Source: Dallia pectoralis (Eukaryota > Chordata > Actinopteri > Esociformes > Umbridae). Taken from it: a DNA stretch of 64,000 nt. Location: contig CM055748.1 in assembly GCA_029465975.1 (NCBI GenBank), forward strand, positions 16,287,251 to 16,351,250, written 5' to 3'. The translations under genes were made by a program, and so were the position numbers. The notes beneath the pieces were generated by a model, which was not told the origin of the DNA, did not search any database, and saw nothing but the letters and a program-made list of their open reading frames with translations. Positions 55,427-64,000 of the stretch are shown here, one piece after another; the stretch's first letter is position 1; every line of letters begins with the position of its first letter.

Positions 55427-55870
55427 CCCGTGCTGACGGCGCATACAGCGGTGTTACCTGGTAAAACATACCGTTCAGTATCACTCCGTGCTCAACCATT
55501 ATATGAACAAGCCGTTCTTCTTTTAAAAAGACCACCACTGCCCTGTTCATTCGTGACGCAGACGAGACATTATCGAAGTCTACCTTCTCCTCCACTCTGA
55601 CTGTTGCGTCTGTAATGCACCTGAGCCCATGTCGCAGCGACAAGGACGGCGTCCCCAACCGGGTTGCCATCCCCAACACCCCACGTAATCTCCAGGAGAA
55701 ATACCCTCTAAGCACGAAAAAGAAACTTGAAGAAAGAATAAATGCCAAAGAAAAAAAACAACAAACAAGCACTCTCCACGCACACACGCTCACCCACCGA
55801 ACTCCCAGCACACGCCCACACTCCCAGCATGCAGTGAGAGAGAGACACACTGAGAATGAGACACTGATAG
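55427..55870 (-). pseudogene. Tx1-like LINE 5' UTR and ORF1 N-terminal part, inverted against the RT
   Basis: On the minus strand, a 5' UTR (55,870-55,665, GCATGCTGGGAGTGTGGGCG) leads to MATRLGTPSLSLRHGLRCIT at about 55,663, then DFDNVSSASRMNRAVVVFLK, HIMVEHGVILNGMFYQVTPL and RVTVSNMP, the first half of Tx1-type ORF1. At 55,427 it meets the plus-strand RT segment head on. The 5' UTR borders on GA repeats at 55,845-55,912. Confidence 0.7.
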
Positions 55871-55912
55871 AGAGACACTGAGAGAGAGAGACACTGAGAG
55901 AGACTGAGAGAG
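55845..55912. repeat. (GAGAGACACTGA)n microsatellite between two Tx1-like pieces
   Basis: Interrupted repeats of GAGAGACACTGA. The same type, as TCTCTCTCAGTG, occurs at 58,660-58,790. LINE 3' ends or 5' ends abut it on each side. Confidence 0.85.
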
Positions 55913-56579
55913 GTTTAAATAACCTTTATTGGGTCTAGGAACCCACATGCCAGTAAAACATCATATACAAAACACCAAAATCAAAGAGCATTCATAAAAC
56001 CAAAACCTACATTTCCAAACAATCCTAAAAACAAACACCACAATTAAGAACATTCCTAAAACCAATCCAAGAAATTCAGAACATTCTTAAAAAAAACACC
56101 ACAATTAAGAACATTCTTAAAAATTTCACCACCAAATCTTCCTCCACAGTGACTGCACATAGTAGCCCTTGTATGCCCCAAATACTCATGAACAGATCAA
56201 TGTTTCTCACTAGTTTGTAATAAGCTCAACACGTAACCTGGCTGCCAGCATCCCCATGAGCACCAACCACGTCAACAGGTCCCTGTCCCTGAATGCAGTT
56301 CCACCGCATCAACCAAATTGCTAATTTAGCTGCCCCTGACACAACATTCAGTAAAACCAGTACACCTCTATGATTAAAACTGTACTTGGGTCCAAATATA
56401 AACAATTGCGGGGGGGAGAAAACCTCACCTAAAACAGAAAACCAGTCAGTCAGTAGGCCAAAAAGCCCAGCCAACCTGGGACACTGTAAAAACAAATGCG
56501 CTAGTTTCTGATGAAGGACAGAATGGACAACCCTCTCCACACCCGGACCTGAAGAGGGACCTTGTCGTTTAGGCGACAA
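55913..56579 (-). pseudogene. Tx1-like LINE ORF2 C-terminus and 3' UTR, inverted
   Basis: The frame 56,579-56,226 reads VERVVHSVLHQKLAHLFLQC, RLAGLFGLLTDWFSVLGEVF, FSPPQLFIFGPKYSFNHRGV and AAKLAIWLMRWNCIQGQGPV, the Tx1 ORF2 end. The 3' UTR follows with AAGAACATTC-type repeats (56,010-56,120) and AATAAAGGTT at about 55,935, next to the GA microsatellite. It joins plus-strand ORF1 at 56,575. Confidence 0.7.
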
Positions 56580-57838
56580 GTATTCATGTTTCTTGACTCA
56601 CCTGAACAGACTTTGGATTTGTCATTTAAAGTTAAATATAAAGACCGGCTGTATATGGTGTATGCCAGTACAGGCAGCCAACGATGTTTTGAATGTGGGG
56701 ATGTCGGACATAAACGTCAGGCGTGCCCACATAATGATAAGAATACAAGTGGGGTACAAGGGACTCCTGTGGTGGCTGTTAATACGGGGGTAGAGACCGC
56801 TAATAGGGAGGCTGATTCACCAGTAGTGGTAGCGCAGCAGGCGGACCAGAGTGGGAACAGGGATGAGCCAGTAGTGGTAGAGCAGCAGGTGGACCAGAGT
56901 GGGAACAGGGATGAGCCAGTAGTGGTAGAGCAGCAGGCGGACCAGAGTGGGAACAAGGATGAGCCAGTAGTGGTAGAGCAGCAGGCGGACCAGAGTGGGA
57001 ACAGGGATGAGCCAGTAGTGGTAGAGCAGCAGGTGGACCAGAGTGGGAACAGGGATGAGCCAGTAGTGGTAGAGCAGCAGGTGGACCAGAGTGGGAACAG
57101 GGATGAGCCAGTAGTGGTAGAGCAGCAGGTGGACCAGAGTGGGAACAGGGATGAGCCAGTAGTGGTAGAGCAGCAGGTGGACCAGAGTGGGAACAGGGAT
57201 GCGCCAGTAGTGGTGGCGGACCTGAATGAAACCAGGGATGAGAAGGTGGCTCAACCGATAGAAGTGGTGAGTGAGGGATTCGTTTTGCAGCAGGTTAAAA
57301 ATGTGGTGGTGACTGGTGAACTGGGGTCTGTAGTGGTGGATGAAATACAAGGGATTAGTGGTGGGGTGTTGGTTGATCAGATAGTGGAGGAGATGGCTAG
57401 CACTAGTGGTGTGTTACGAGAGGAGGGCCAGGAGCTTCTGGTTTCTCAGACAGTGAAGGTGCCCAGTTGTAAAGGTGAAAAGGCTGGTGGTTCATTGTTG
57501 AGTGAGGCAGGAGGAAGTCAGAAGTCTTTGGCTGCTGAGAGTGAGGAAGAGGAGGACATCACTGATGGCCCTGCTGGAGTGTCAGCAGGTGGTGAGGATT
57601 CAGTTTACACGCTTGATAAGGTGAATGAGTTTCTGGACAAAACTTTTGGCAAATCGGTGAAACTTTCAAATTATTTTGATGAGGATTAATTTGTAAGGTC
57701 TGCAAGGGTGCTACAGAAGACTGTGGGGGTGGAGGAACTGAGTGCTAAAAAGCGTTTCCGGTTGAGGAAAATTGTCACGTCTGTGTCAGCAGCTAAAAGT
57801 CAAAGTGCTCGTGGGAAAGCAAGAAGAAAATTTAGGTA
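56562..57838 (+). pseudogene. Tx1-like LINE ORF1, C-terminal two thirds, with 16-residue repeats
   Basis: Starts inside ORF1 with SFRRQVFMFLDSPEQTLDLS, has a CCHC knuckle RCFECGDVGHKRQACP (about 56,679-56,730), then eight copies of VDQSGNRDEPVVVEQQ, an acidic/Ser segment (SEEEEDITDG), and the C-terminal DSVYTLDKVNEFLDKTFGKS. A TAA at 57,687 (YFDED, stop) interrupts the end, which goes on to about 57,838 (RSARVLQKTVG). Knuckle ORF1 proteins bind RNA. The first part of ORF1 is missing, replaced by the inverted piece at the left. Confidence 0.75.
56839..57222. repeat. 48-bp tandem repeat, eight copies, in frame in Tx1-like ORF1
   Basis: Unit GTGGACCAGAGTGGGAACAG... GTAGAGCAGCAG, 48 bp, all copies in one frame and nearly identical. 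Confidence 0.95.
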
Positions 57839-57839
57839 G

Positions 57840-58640
57840 TTGTGTTGTGGGCTTCACAGGGTGTTTCCTCAGGTTTGGGTTCCTTCATCTGTCCATTTTC
57901 AGTTTTTTCTCTATTTTTTATTTTACTTGATTTTTAAGAAACACACAATGATAAGGCCAATGCTGCAGAATGGCTGTGCCTTATTAATGAACGCAGAGGT
58001 CATGGGAGTGCTTGTATTGCCATCCGTGCTAACGTGCACTGTGATCGTCAAGCAAAGCAGACTGCAGCACATCCTGATCAACAATGAGCACTGCTTCCTC
58101 CGCTGTCATGTCCCCAAGGTGGTCTACACAGACTGGAAAAAAAGTCCTGAGTGGTATGCTGGATAAGGTCAGCAGTAAGATGGACCAACAGAGTGACCTG
58201 ATCTTCCTGTCCACCCTGAAGCCTGAGGAGAGTGTCAGCTACAGAAAGGGCCAAACCAAGGCTGAAGTAGTGACTGGGCAAAACATGGCATTTACACAAT
58301 TTTTGTGCATGTTTGATCGCTGGATGCCCATGTACTGCCTCTGCCAACTATGTGCCGGGGCATATGGCTTTAGTGGCTTATACGGGTATCTGGAGAGTGA
58401 TGCGGGCTACGTGCTACGGCATATTGGTGCACCTCTCCATGTCCACTTCCCAAAGAGACAGACATGCTGGCTGCGAGACGGGTGGACTATGCTTACTGGA
58501 GAAACTGGTTGGGGGCAATGAGTGTTGCATGGCTACCTGGGACATTCAGGGAGTGTTGTGGTTTTAAATCGTGTGTTTCTTGTGTTGTTTTTTTGTGTTT
58601 GTAGTTGTGGTGTTGTGAGTTCATAGAACTCAATAAAGTG
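57840..58640 (+). other. Rest of the plus-strand Tx1-like LINE plus an unrecognised segment
   Basis: 57,840-57,955 matches the sequence after ORF1 at 44,580. From about 57,960 to 58,440 there is a segment I cannot place (short frames such as ILINNEHCFLRCHVPKVVYT and RKGQTKAEVVTGQNMAFTQF). From 58,440 to 58,566 the frame ARRVDYAYWRNWLGAMSVAW looks like an ORF2 C-terminus, followed by a 3' UTR with CTCAATAAAGTG at 58,630 and the TC microsatellite. Confidence 0.4.
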
Positions 58641-58654
58641 TTTTTAAAACTCTC

Positions 58655-58790
58655 AAACTCTCTCCCTCTCAGTGTCTCTCTCTCTCCCTCTCAGTGTCTC
58701 TCTCTCTCTCTCAGTGTCTCTCTCTCTCTCTCTCTCTCTGTGTCTCTCTCTCTCTCTGTGTCTCTCTCTCTCTGTGTCTCTCTCTGTGTG
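58655..58790. repeat. (TC)n / (TCTCTCTCAGTG)n microsatellite
   Basis: Runs of TCTCTC broken by AGTG and TGTG. It separates the 3' end of a plus-strand LINE at the left from the 3' end of a minus-strand LINE at the right. Frames through it are simple SLSLSL products. Confidence 0.9.
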
Positions 58791-59031
58791 AAATTCAAAT
58801 TTGCTTTATTAGCATGACATACCAGTGTACATATCAGAGGTGGGACAAAGTCATTGTTATGCAAGTCACAAGTAAGTCTCAAGTCTTTGCCCTCGAGTCC
58901 CGAGTCAAGTCAAAGATGAGGCAAGTCCCGAGTCGAGTCACAAGTCAAAGCCAACAAGTCTCAAGTCGAGTCCAAAGTCCTACCATTTTAGTTTCGAGTC
59001 ATCTTACCACAGAATTTATACAAATCATGTA

Positions 59032-60663
59032 CAGTGCCTTGCAAAAGTATTCGGCCCCCTTGAACTTTTCGACTTTTTGCCACATTTCAGGCTTCAAACA
59101 TAAAGATATACAACTGTATTTTTTGGTGAGGAATCAACAACAAGTGGGACACAATCATGAAATGGAACGATATTTATTGGATATTTCAAACCCATTTTTA
59201 CAAATAAAAAACGGGAAAATTGGGCGTGCGAAATTATTCAGCCCCTTTACTTTCAGTGCAGCAAACTCTCTCCAGAAGTTCTAGTGAGGATCTCTGAATG
59301 ATCCAATGTTGACCTAAATGACTAATGATGATAAATAGAATCCACCTGTGTGTAATCAAGTCTCCGTATAAATGCACCTGCTCTGTGATAGACTCAGAGG
59401 TCCGTTTAAAGCACAGAGAGCATCATGAAGAACAAGGAACACACCAGGCAGGTCCGAGATACTGTTGTCGAGAAGTTTAAAGCCGGATTTGGATACAAAA
59501 AGATTTCCCAAGCCTTAAACATCCCAAGGAGCACTGTGCAAGCGATAATATTGAAATGGAAGGAGTATCAGACCACTGCAAATCTACCAAGACCCGGCCG
59601 TCCCTCTAAACTTTCAGCTCATACAAGGAGAAGACTGATCAGAGATGCAGTCAAGAGGCCCATGATCACTCTGGATGAACTGCAGAGATCTACAGCTGAG
59701 GTGGGAGACTCTGTCCATAGGACAACAATCAGTCGTATACTGCACAAATCTGGCCTTTATGGAAGAGTGGCAAGAAGAAAGCCATTTCTTAAAGATATCC
59801 ATAAAAAGTGTCGTTTAAAGTTTGCCACAAGCCACCTGGGAGACACACCAAACATGTGGAAGAAGGTGCTCTGGTCAGATGAAACCAAAATCAAACTTTT
59901 TGGCAACAATGCAAAACGTTATGTTTGGCGTAAATGCAACACAGCTCATCACCCTGAACACACCATCCCCACTGTCAAACATGGTGGTGGCAGCATCATG
60001 GTTTGGGCCTGCTTTTCTTCAGCAGGGACAGGGAAGATGGTTAAAATTGATGGGAAGATGGATGGAGCCAAATACAGGACCATTCTGGAAGAAAAGCTGA
60101 TGGAGTCTGCAAAAGACCTGAGACTGGGACGGAGATTTGTCTTCCAACAAGACAATGATCCAAAACATAGAGTAAAATCTACAATGGAATGGTTCACAAA
60201 TAAACATATCCAGGTGTTATAATGGCCAAGTCAAAGTCCAGACCTGAATCCAATCGAGAATCTGTGGAAAGAACTGAAAACTGCTGTTCACAAACGCTCT
60301 CCATTCAACCTCACTGAGCTCGAGCTGTTTTGCAAGGAGGAATGGGCAACGATTTCAGTCTCTCGATGTGCCAAACTGATAGAGACATACCCCAAGCGAC
60401 TTACAGCTGTAATCGCAGCAAAAGGTGGCGCTACAAAGTATTAACTTAAGGGGGCTGAATAATTTTGCACGCCCAATTTTCCAGTTTTTTATTTGTAAAA
60501 AAGGTTTGAAATATCCAATAAATATCGTTCCACTTCATGATTGTGTCCCACTTGTTGTTGATTCTTCACCAAAAAATACCGTTGTATATCTTTATGTTTG
60601 AAGCCTGAAATGTGGCAAAAAGTCGAAAAGTTCAAGGGGGCCGAATACTTTCGCAAGGCACTG
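59032..60663 (+). mobile_element. Tc1/mariner element with long inverted repeats
   Basis: Ends CAGTGCCTTGCAAAAGTATT and its inverse, between TA dinucleotides (59,030-59,031 and 60,664-60,665). Inverted repeats of about 215 bp, each with a second GGGCTGAATAATTT(C/T)-type inner repeat as in IR/DR Tc1 elements. 1632 bp, full length. The two repeats differ in several places (e.g. AAAAGTATTCGG and TCGCAAGG ends), so the copy is not brand new. Confidence 0.95.
59425..60444 (+). pseudogene. Tc1 transposase with one premature stop
   Basis: Starts MKNKEHTRQVRDTVVEKFKA; paired-like helix-turn-helix (KISQALNIPRSTVQAIILKW), GRPSKLS hinge and second HTH, then the DDE domain: WSDETKIKLFG (first Asp), VFQQDNDPKH (second Asp). 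A TAA at 60,220-60,222 follows HIQVL, and the frame continues WPSQSPDLNPIENLWKELKT with the third acidic residue, to AAKGGATKY at 60,441. 339 codons in all, standard for the family. Without read-through the protein lacks the last catalytic residue. Confidence 0.95.
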
Positions 60664-60831
60664 TATGTCTGTAAGATTTGTATTTATTTAAACCTCTTTT
60701 TATACAATGACATTAATACTCTAAAAACAGAAAATTTAATTTCACAAAAAATGCTTGTATTTCAACAGCATATTGCACTAGAACAATGCACAGCAACTTC
60801 AGTCCTGTATTGTATTGACCTTAGGGCTGGA

Positions 60832-61755
60832 AGATATGGAAACATTTTATATCAAGATATATTTCTTAATTTTGGTCGATACGACATAATTCCGATATCG
60901 ATATGAACAATATAAAAGCCTCAGAAAAAATGCCATGAACACCCACAACGGATGTCTGTATACAATCTTCTGAAAAATACATTTGCCAAGTCTTTTGAGC
61001 CTCCTCCTATAAAACTAAATAACATTTTAGAAATAAAACGGTACAAATAAATTAAAGTTCACCTTTTATTTGATTTTAACCTTTATACAAACAAGAAAAG
61101 TCAAATAAGCAATTTGACTCTGAGACTGACCTTATTAATATATTTAACTTTAAACAATAACATAGGCTGATTATATTATTCTTTACACATAACTTCCTGC
61201 ATCAAAACTTGTTCTTATAAACATATCATTTAAAGTTAGTGAACATGTTAGACAATGAAGAGGTGAGTTCATGAGTTCGCTACGTGACCGTGGATTTAAG
61301 AGACAGGAGAGAGAAGCTCATGAACGCGCATGTCGCAACATGCTCGGAGAATGAGAGTGCTCAAAAGCTCATGTCCATCATGACGTCATGGGCCAGTCAA
61401 CGCGGAAGATCCAAGCTCCTATGTTGGCTTTATGCGCTTTTGAGCCTCTCATTCTCCGGCACAGTTAGCATCACGCTGAAACCTGAAGTTTATCAGATCT
61501 CAGAAAGCTGAACCACTTCCCTACCACTGAATTAGTCTTCCTCCCATATCAACTGTCTGCTTTCTCCTCACTTATAGAAGCTCGTTTAGTCACGTTTGAA
61601 TTGCGGTCATGGGCGCTCATTTTGTAGCTTAAACTTTCCGTGTTGGAGATCAGCAAAAATATTGAAATATCGAAAATGTGTTTAGAAATCATATCACCGT
61701 TATTGATTTTTTTTACCGCGATATATAGTGATATTGAATTATGGTCCAGCCCCTA
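60832..61755. mobile_element. hAT-like non-autonomous element
   Basis: Ends TAGGGCTGGAAGATATGG and TATGGTCCAGCCCCTA, with CGATAT/GATATC-rich subterminal regions, as in the element at 12,110. No coding remnant. A clear 8-bp duplication is not seen (ACCT only). The interior 61,260-61,470 has a pair of inverted tracts around GAGAATGAGAG. Confidence 0.5.
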
Positions 61756-61857
61756 ACCTCATATTGCAAAACAGTTTAACTTTCAAATAGACATGGGTCC
61801 TTTTAGCCTGAAATTTTTTAAACATGTCATTAATAAAATCATCACTCCTCAAAATTA

Positions 61858-62055
61858 TCACTTCTGAAAAAATGGACCAACCTGATAATATAATTGGAAT
61901 GACTCCATAGAGACGTGTGTGTGTGTGTGCGTGTGAGCGTGCCCGTGCGAAGCTCCGTCTGTAATCTTCGACCCGCATGTTTTGCAAATTGCAACTCTTT
62001 TTTTGTCGACTACTTCGTAGTTTTTATAGCCAAACGAAACTATATTCGGTATCAT
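61858..62055 (-). pseudogene. BED-finger scrap of the hAT element 58,835-62,520
   Basis: Reads MIPNIVSFGYKNYEVVDKKR and VAICKTCGSKITDGAS before running into a (CACACG)n tract (HAHTHTHTH). Cys-x2-Cys with the preceding aromatic/basic segment is the first half of a BED finger. The second half with the His pair is lost. Confidence 0.5.
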
Positions 62056-62117
62056 TTTGCCAACTGGCGCGTTGTTGCTTGTGCTTCATTGGTTGTCTTG
62101 CAATGTGCCTGCTTGGA

Positions 62118-62236
62118 TGCTGTCTAATCAAAACAACGTGGGACTACAGTGATTGGATGTCCAATCAAAACAACGTGGGACTACAGTGATTGGATGTCCA
62201 ATCAAAACAACGTGGGACTACAGTGATTGGATGTCG
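62118..62236. repeat. 37-bp tandem repeat, three copies
   Basis: CAATCAAAACAACGTGGGAC followed by TACAGTGATTGGATGTC, three times, the first with TAATC. No variation otherwise. Confidence 0.9.
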
Positions 62237-63140
62237 TGCAGGCAGCGCGTGTGCTCTCTGCATGCATTTTTTTTCACAGATGCAGATAAACTGAGAGCGG
62301 CGTGGCCGTGTGAACATTTTCTTCCCCAGTTTTCATGGGAAGTAGCAAGTCTTCTCGAGTCAAAAGGCGCAAGTCCAAGTGAAGTCACGAGTCATTGATG
62401 TTCAAGTCCAAGTCGAGTTGCAAGTCTTTGTACATTTTGTCGAGTCGAGTCTAAAGTCATCAAATTCATGACTCGAGTCTGACTCGAGTCCAAGTCACAT
62501 GACTCGAGTCCACACCTCTGGTACATATTGCCAAAGCATACCAGTAGGTAACACAGAACATTATGTATCAACATTTTAGTTATGTCTTTCATTTAAATAA
62601 ATAAAAAACATGAATGGACATAACAATTTTCCCTAACAAAGAACATCATTAGATCGTAAACAATTGGTTTAGTTAAAACAAAAACAACAAACATTTTTTT
62701 AAATAATAATTTTATATATATATAAATATATATATATACAATGACATTAAACACTGTCCCTCATTTTGTGACATGCAGTAACATAATGTGCTGCCAACAC
62801 ATGACAACAGCTGTTTGAGTTCTCCCCCAATAGTGCATGGAGTTTATCCTGATTAGAGAGGTCTTTGAAACCCTGTATGGCTCTTTCAAATTTGGGAAAG
62901 TGTCACTCTCTGATGGCGTTATATTTGGGGCATTTTGTTAGAAAGTGCATCTCTGTCTCTACCTCATCTGTCCTACAGTGACCACATATTCTGGATTCTT
63001 TTGGTAACCAGGTTTTTTTTGTGTCGGCCCTTTTCAATGGCTAGACTGTGCTCACTGAGCCGGTACTTGGTCAGGGTCTGTCGATAGCAAGTTAGTTTGT
63101 TTTGTGTTTTGGTTTGATTGTTATGGATGAAAATCTGTCT

Positions 63141-63486
63141 CACCAGATTCTGAAACTAAATTTCTAGCACTGAATTTAATGCAAATAAATTAGAAATTCA
63201 GTGCAAAAAAATTCAGTGTTGGAAATTCAGAATCAACATCCGGATACAAAGGAAAAGCAATCAATTCTGTCTCAACTCCAACCAACATACAGCTATCAAG
63301 TTCCGGGTTTACGTTTTAACTGATGCGACGTGGGCGTGTCATTAGAAACTCTGGCTGGGAAGTTTAATGTAGTTGACCGTATAGATGTTCAAAATAATGT
63401 AAACGTCAATAAATCGTTCAAATGTTCGTAATTTTATTCTTTTAGTTAACCTGGGCGCACTGTACTCTGTTATACTAGTGGTCTAT
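63141..63486. other. Spacer with no recognised feature
   Basis: AT-rich, with a short inverted pair AAATTCAGTG... near 63,170-63,230 (GAAATTTCTAGCACTGAATT and AATTCAGTG). No gene seen. Confidence 0.35.
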
Positions 63487-64000
63487 GGGGCGGTTTCCCA
63501 GACAGAGTTTGAAATAAATGAGGACTAGGCTAATTCTACTTAAATTAATACAGACTTTAAAATGGCTTTCCGAGACACTGCTTTATTTGAGATTAAGTAG
63601 TACCCGACTAGGGAGTTGCAGACTAAGGTTAATAAAGACTAACTAGCTACTCTCTGTGAAGCCTGTTTAGAGTAATGGTGTGCACTTGGTGCAGACCCGA
63701 GGTTGCTTCAAAAACCAGGGCTGGACCCTTAAAAAACATTAACATTGTGTGGAACTGGAGTAAATCACCCAACCAAACAATGGACAAAGGTAAAAGAAAC
63801 TTTGAGAAGACCCTTTTGATGCAAATTGTGTCAAACAACCCAATTATTGAGAACAAACAGCATGATTCAGCAACAGAAAACCAAAAAAAGAATGCTTGGA
63901 CTATAATTTGCAATGAATTTAACTCGAATGAAAAAGTAAGCAACAGGACACTTCAACAACTACAGGTAAGCTACTGTATTATTGTTGGTCTACTTTTACA
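63487..64000 (+). mobile_element. Left end of a Harbinger-like element, runs off the right edge
   Basis: Begins GGGGCGGTTTCCCAGACAGA, a common terminus of fish DNA transposons, and soon holds a Myb/SANT-like exon typical of PIF/Harbinger accessory proteins. The nuclease gene, expected on the opposite strand, would lie beyond the window. Assignment rests on the exon and on the G-rich start. Confidence 0.5.
63780..63965 (+). CDS. First exon of a Myb/SANT-like accessory protein
   Basis: 62 codons from ATG (MDKGKRNFEKTLLMQIVSNN, PIIENKQHDSATENQKKNAW, TIICNEFNSNEKVSNRTLQQ) to a GTAAGC donor at 63,966. The pattern of a first helix, PIIENK, W-x-x-I-x-x-x-F-N and R-x-x-x-Q-L fits the Myb/SANT-like DNA-binding domain that recruits the Harbinger nuclease to the element ends. 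No stop or frameshift, unlike most coding remnants here. It is too short to show up as a long ORF. Confidence 0.6.

Larger units (their letters stand above)
58835..62520 (-). mobile_element. hAT element with 8-bp duplication, hosting a Tc1 and a smaller hAT-like element
   Basis: Ends CAGAGGTGGGACAAAGTCA and CGAGTCCACACCTCTG, flanked by GTACATAT (58,827-58,834 and 62,521-62,528). Both ends have many GAGTC/AAGTC motifs (CAAGTCTCAAGTC, GACTCGAGTC). It keeps a BED-exon scrap at 61,858-62,055 on the minus strand. A Tc1 sits at 59,032-60,663 and a hAT-like segment at 60,832-61,755. Confidence 0.85.
58791..63140 (-). mobile_element. 3' end of a minus-strand LINE, split by a hAT
   Basis: The outer piece 58,791-58,826 reads on the minus strand GCTAATAAAGCAAATTTGAA next to the microsatellite. 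Beyond the hAT the minus strand at 63,060-62,780 encodes EHSLAIEKG, ESRICGHCRTDEVETEMHFL, CPKY and HVLAAHYVTACHKM, the Cys/His C-terminus of a LINE RT protein, with frameshifts. The rest is not in the window, or is truncated near 63,140. Confidence 0.6.

Noticed and set aside
55404..55850. Hydrophobic N-terminus (VCAWRVLVCCFFSLAFILSS) as a signal peptide
   Set aside because: It precedes the ORF1 Met and is translated 5' UTR of the Tx1-like LINE.
58694..59284. 196-residue ORF starting with SLSLSLS
   Set aside because: It is a microsatellite translation running into hAT and Tc1 terminal repeats.
1..64000. Host protein-coding genes
   Set aside because: Every frame with recognisable domains belongs to a transposable element; no multi-exon gene with non-transposon motifs was found. 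The segment 57,960-58,440 is the only stretch left open.

Overview
This window is a dense, nested patchwork of transposable elements and satellites from a vertebrate genome, almost certainly a teleost fish. I found no host gene, no rRNA and no CRISPR. The evidence for a fish is the combination of a Tc1 element with long inverted repeats, PIF/Harbinger elements with a split HARBI1-like gene, many hAT elements with BED-finger exons, Ngaro-type (tyrosine-recombinase class) retroelements, CR1/L2-, Rex1- and Tx1-like LINEs, and many minisatellites. A pike/salmonid-like lineage is possible but only a guess. Nearly every coding region is broken by stops or frameshifts.

Left part (1-14,450). A 5' part of a Ngaro-like element (minus strand) runs off the left edge and ends at 2663. 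Next to it lies a PIF/Harbinger element (about 2664-12,016) with an accessory-protein scrap on the plus strand and a four-exon HARBI1-like pseudogene on the minus strand (11,755 to 5906). A piggyBac-like TTAA element (2896-5813), itself split by a hAT with an 8-bp duplication (3250-4479), sits in its left half. Intron 3 is filled by a hAT (about 6344-10,883) that contains a fold-back element (6569-9200), which contains a Ngaro 3' end with the split direct repeats B1-A2-B2 (8449-8917). Then come a hAT keeping only its BED finger (12,110-13,031) and a 34-bp minisatellite whose unit is a hairpin.

Middle part (14,900-44,000). A nearly full-length plus-strand LINE (14,926-19,800) has a 2A-like motif at the start of its endonuclease-RT ORF. 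A 23-bp minisatellite, a Tx1-like LINE (23,289-27,240), and a complete LTR element with apparently identical 316-bp LTRs and a 5-bp duplication (27,293-30,955) follow; the interior of the LTR element is mostly hexapeptide- and nonapeptide-encoding tandem repeats. Three solo LTRs with 5-bp duplications (32,951; 40,254; 46,021), a DDE transposase scrap, an L2-like LINE on the minus strand, a second piggyBac-like copy carrying a tRNA-type SINE, and a minus-strand LINE with an SGNH-hydrolase ORF1 complete this section.

Right part (44,230-64,000). An L2 LINE (about 44,665-53,878) is split by a hAT (45,112-46,768, itself holding a solo LTR and a BED exon) and by a second Ngaro copy (48,552-53,341), in which a GC-rich minisatellite lies where a tyrosine recombinase would be expected. 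From 53,880 to 58,800 there is a rearranged cluster of Tx1-like LINE pieces in both orientations around GA/TC microsatellites. A hAT (58,835-62,520) holds a Tc1 element with one premature stop, and the window ends inside another Harbinger-like element with a clean Myb/SANT-like first exon.
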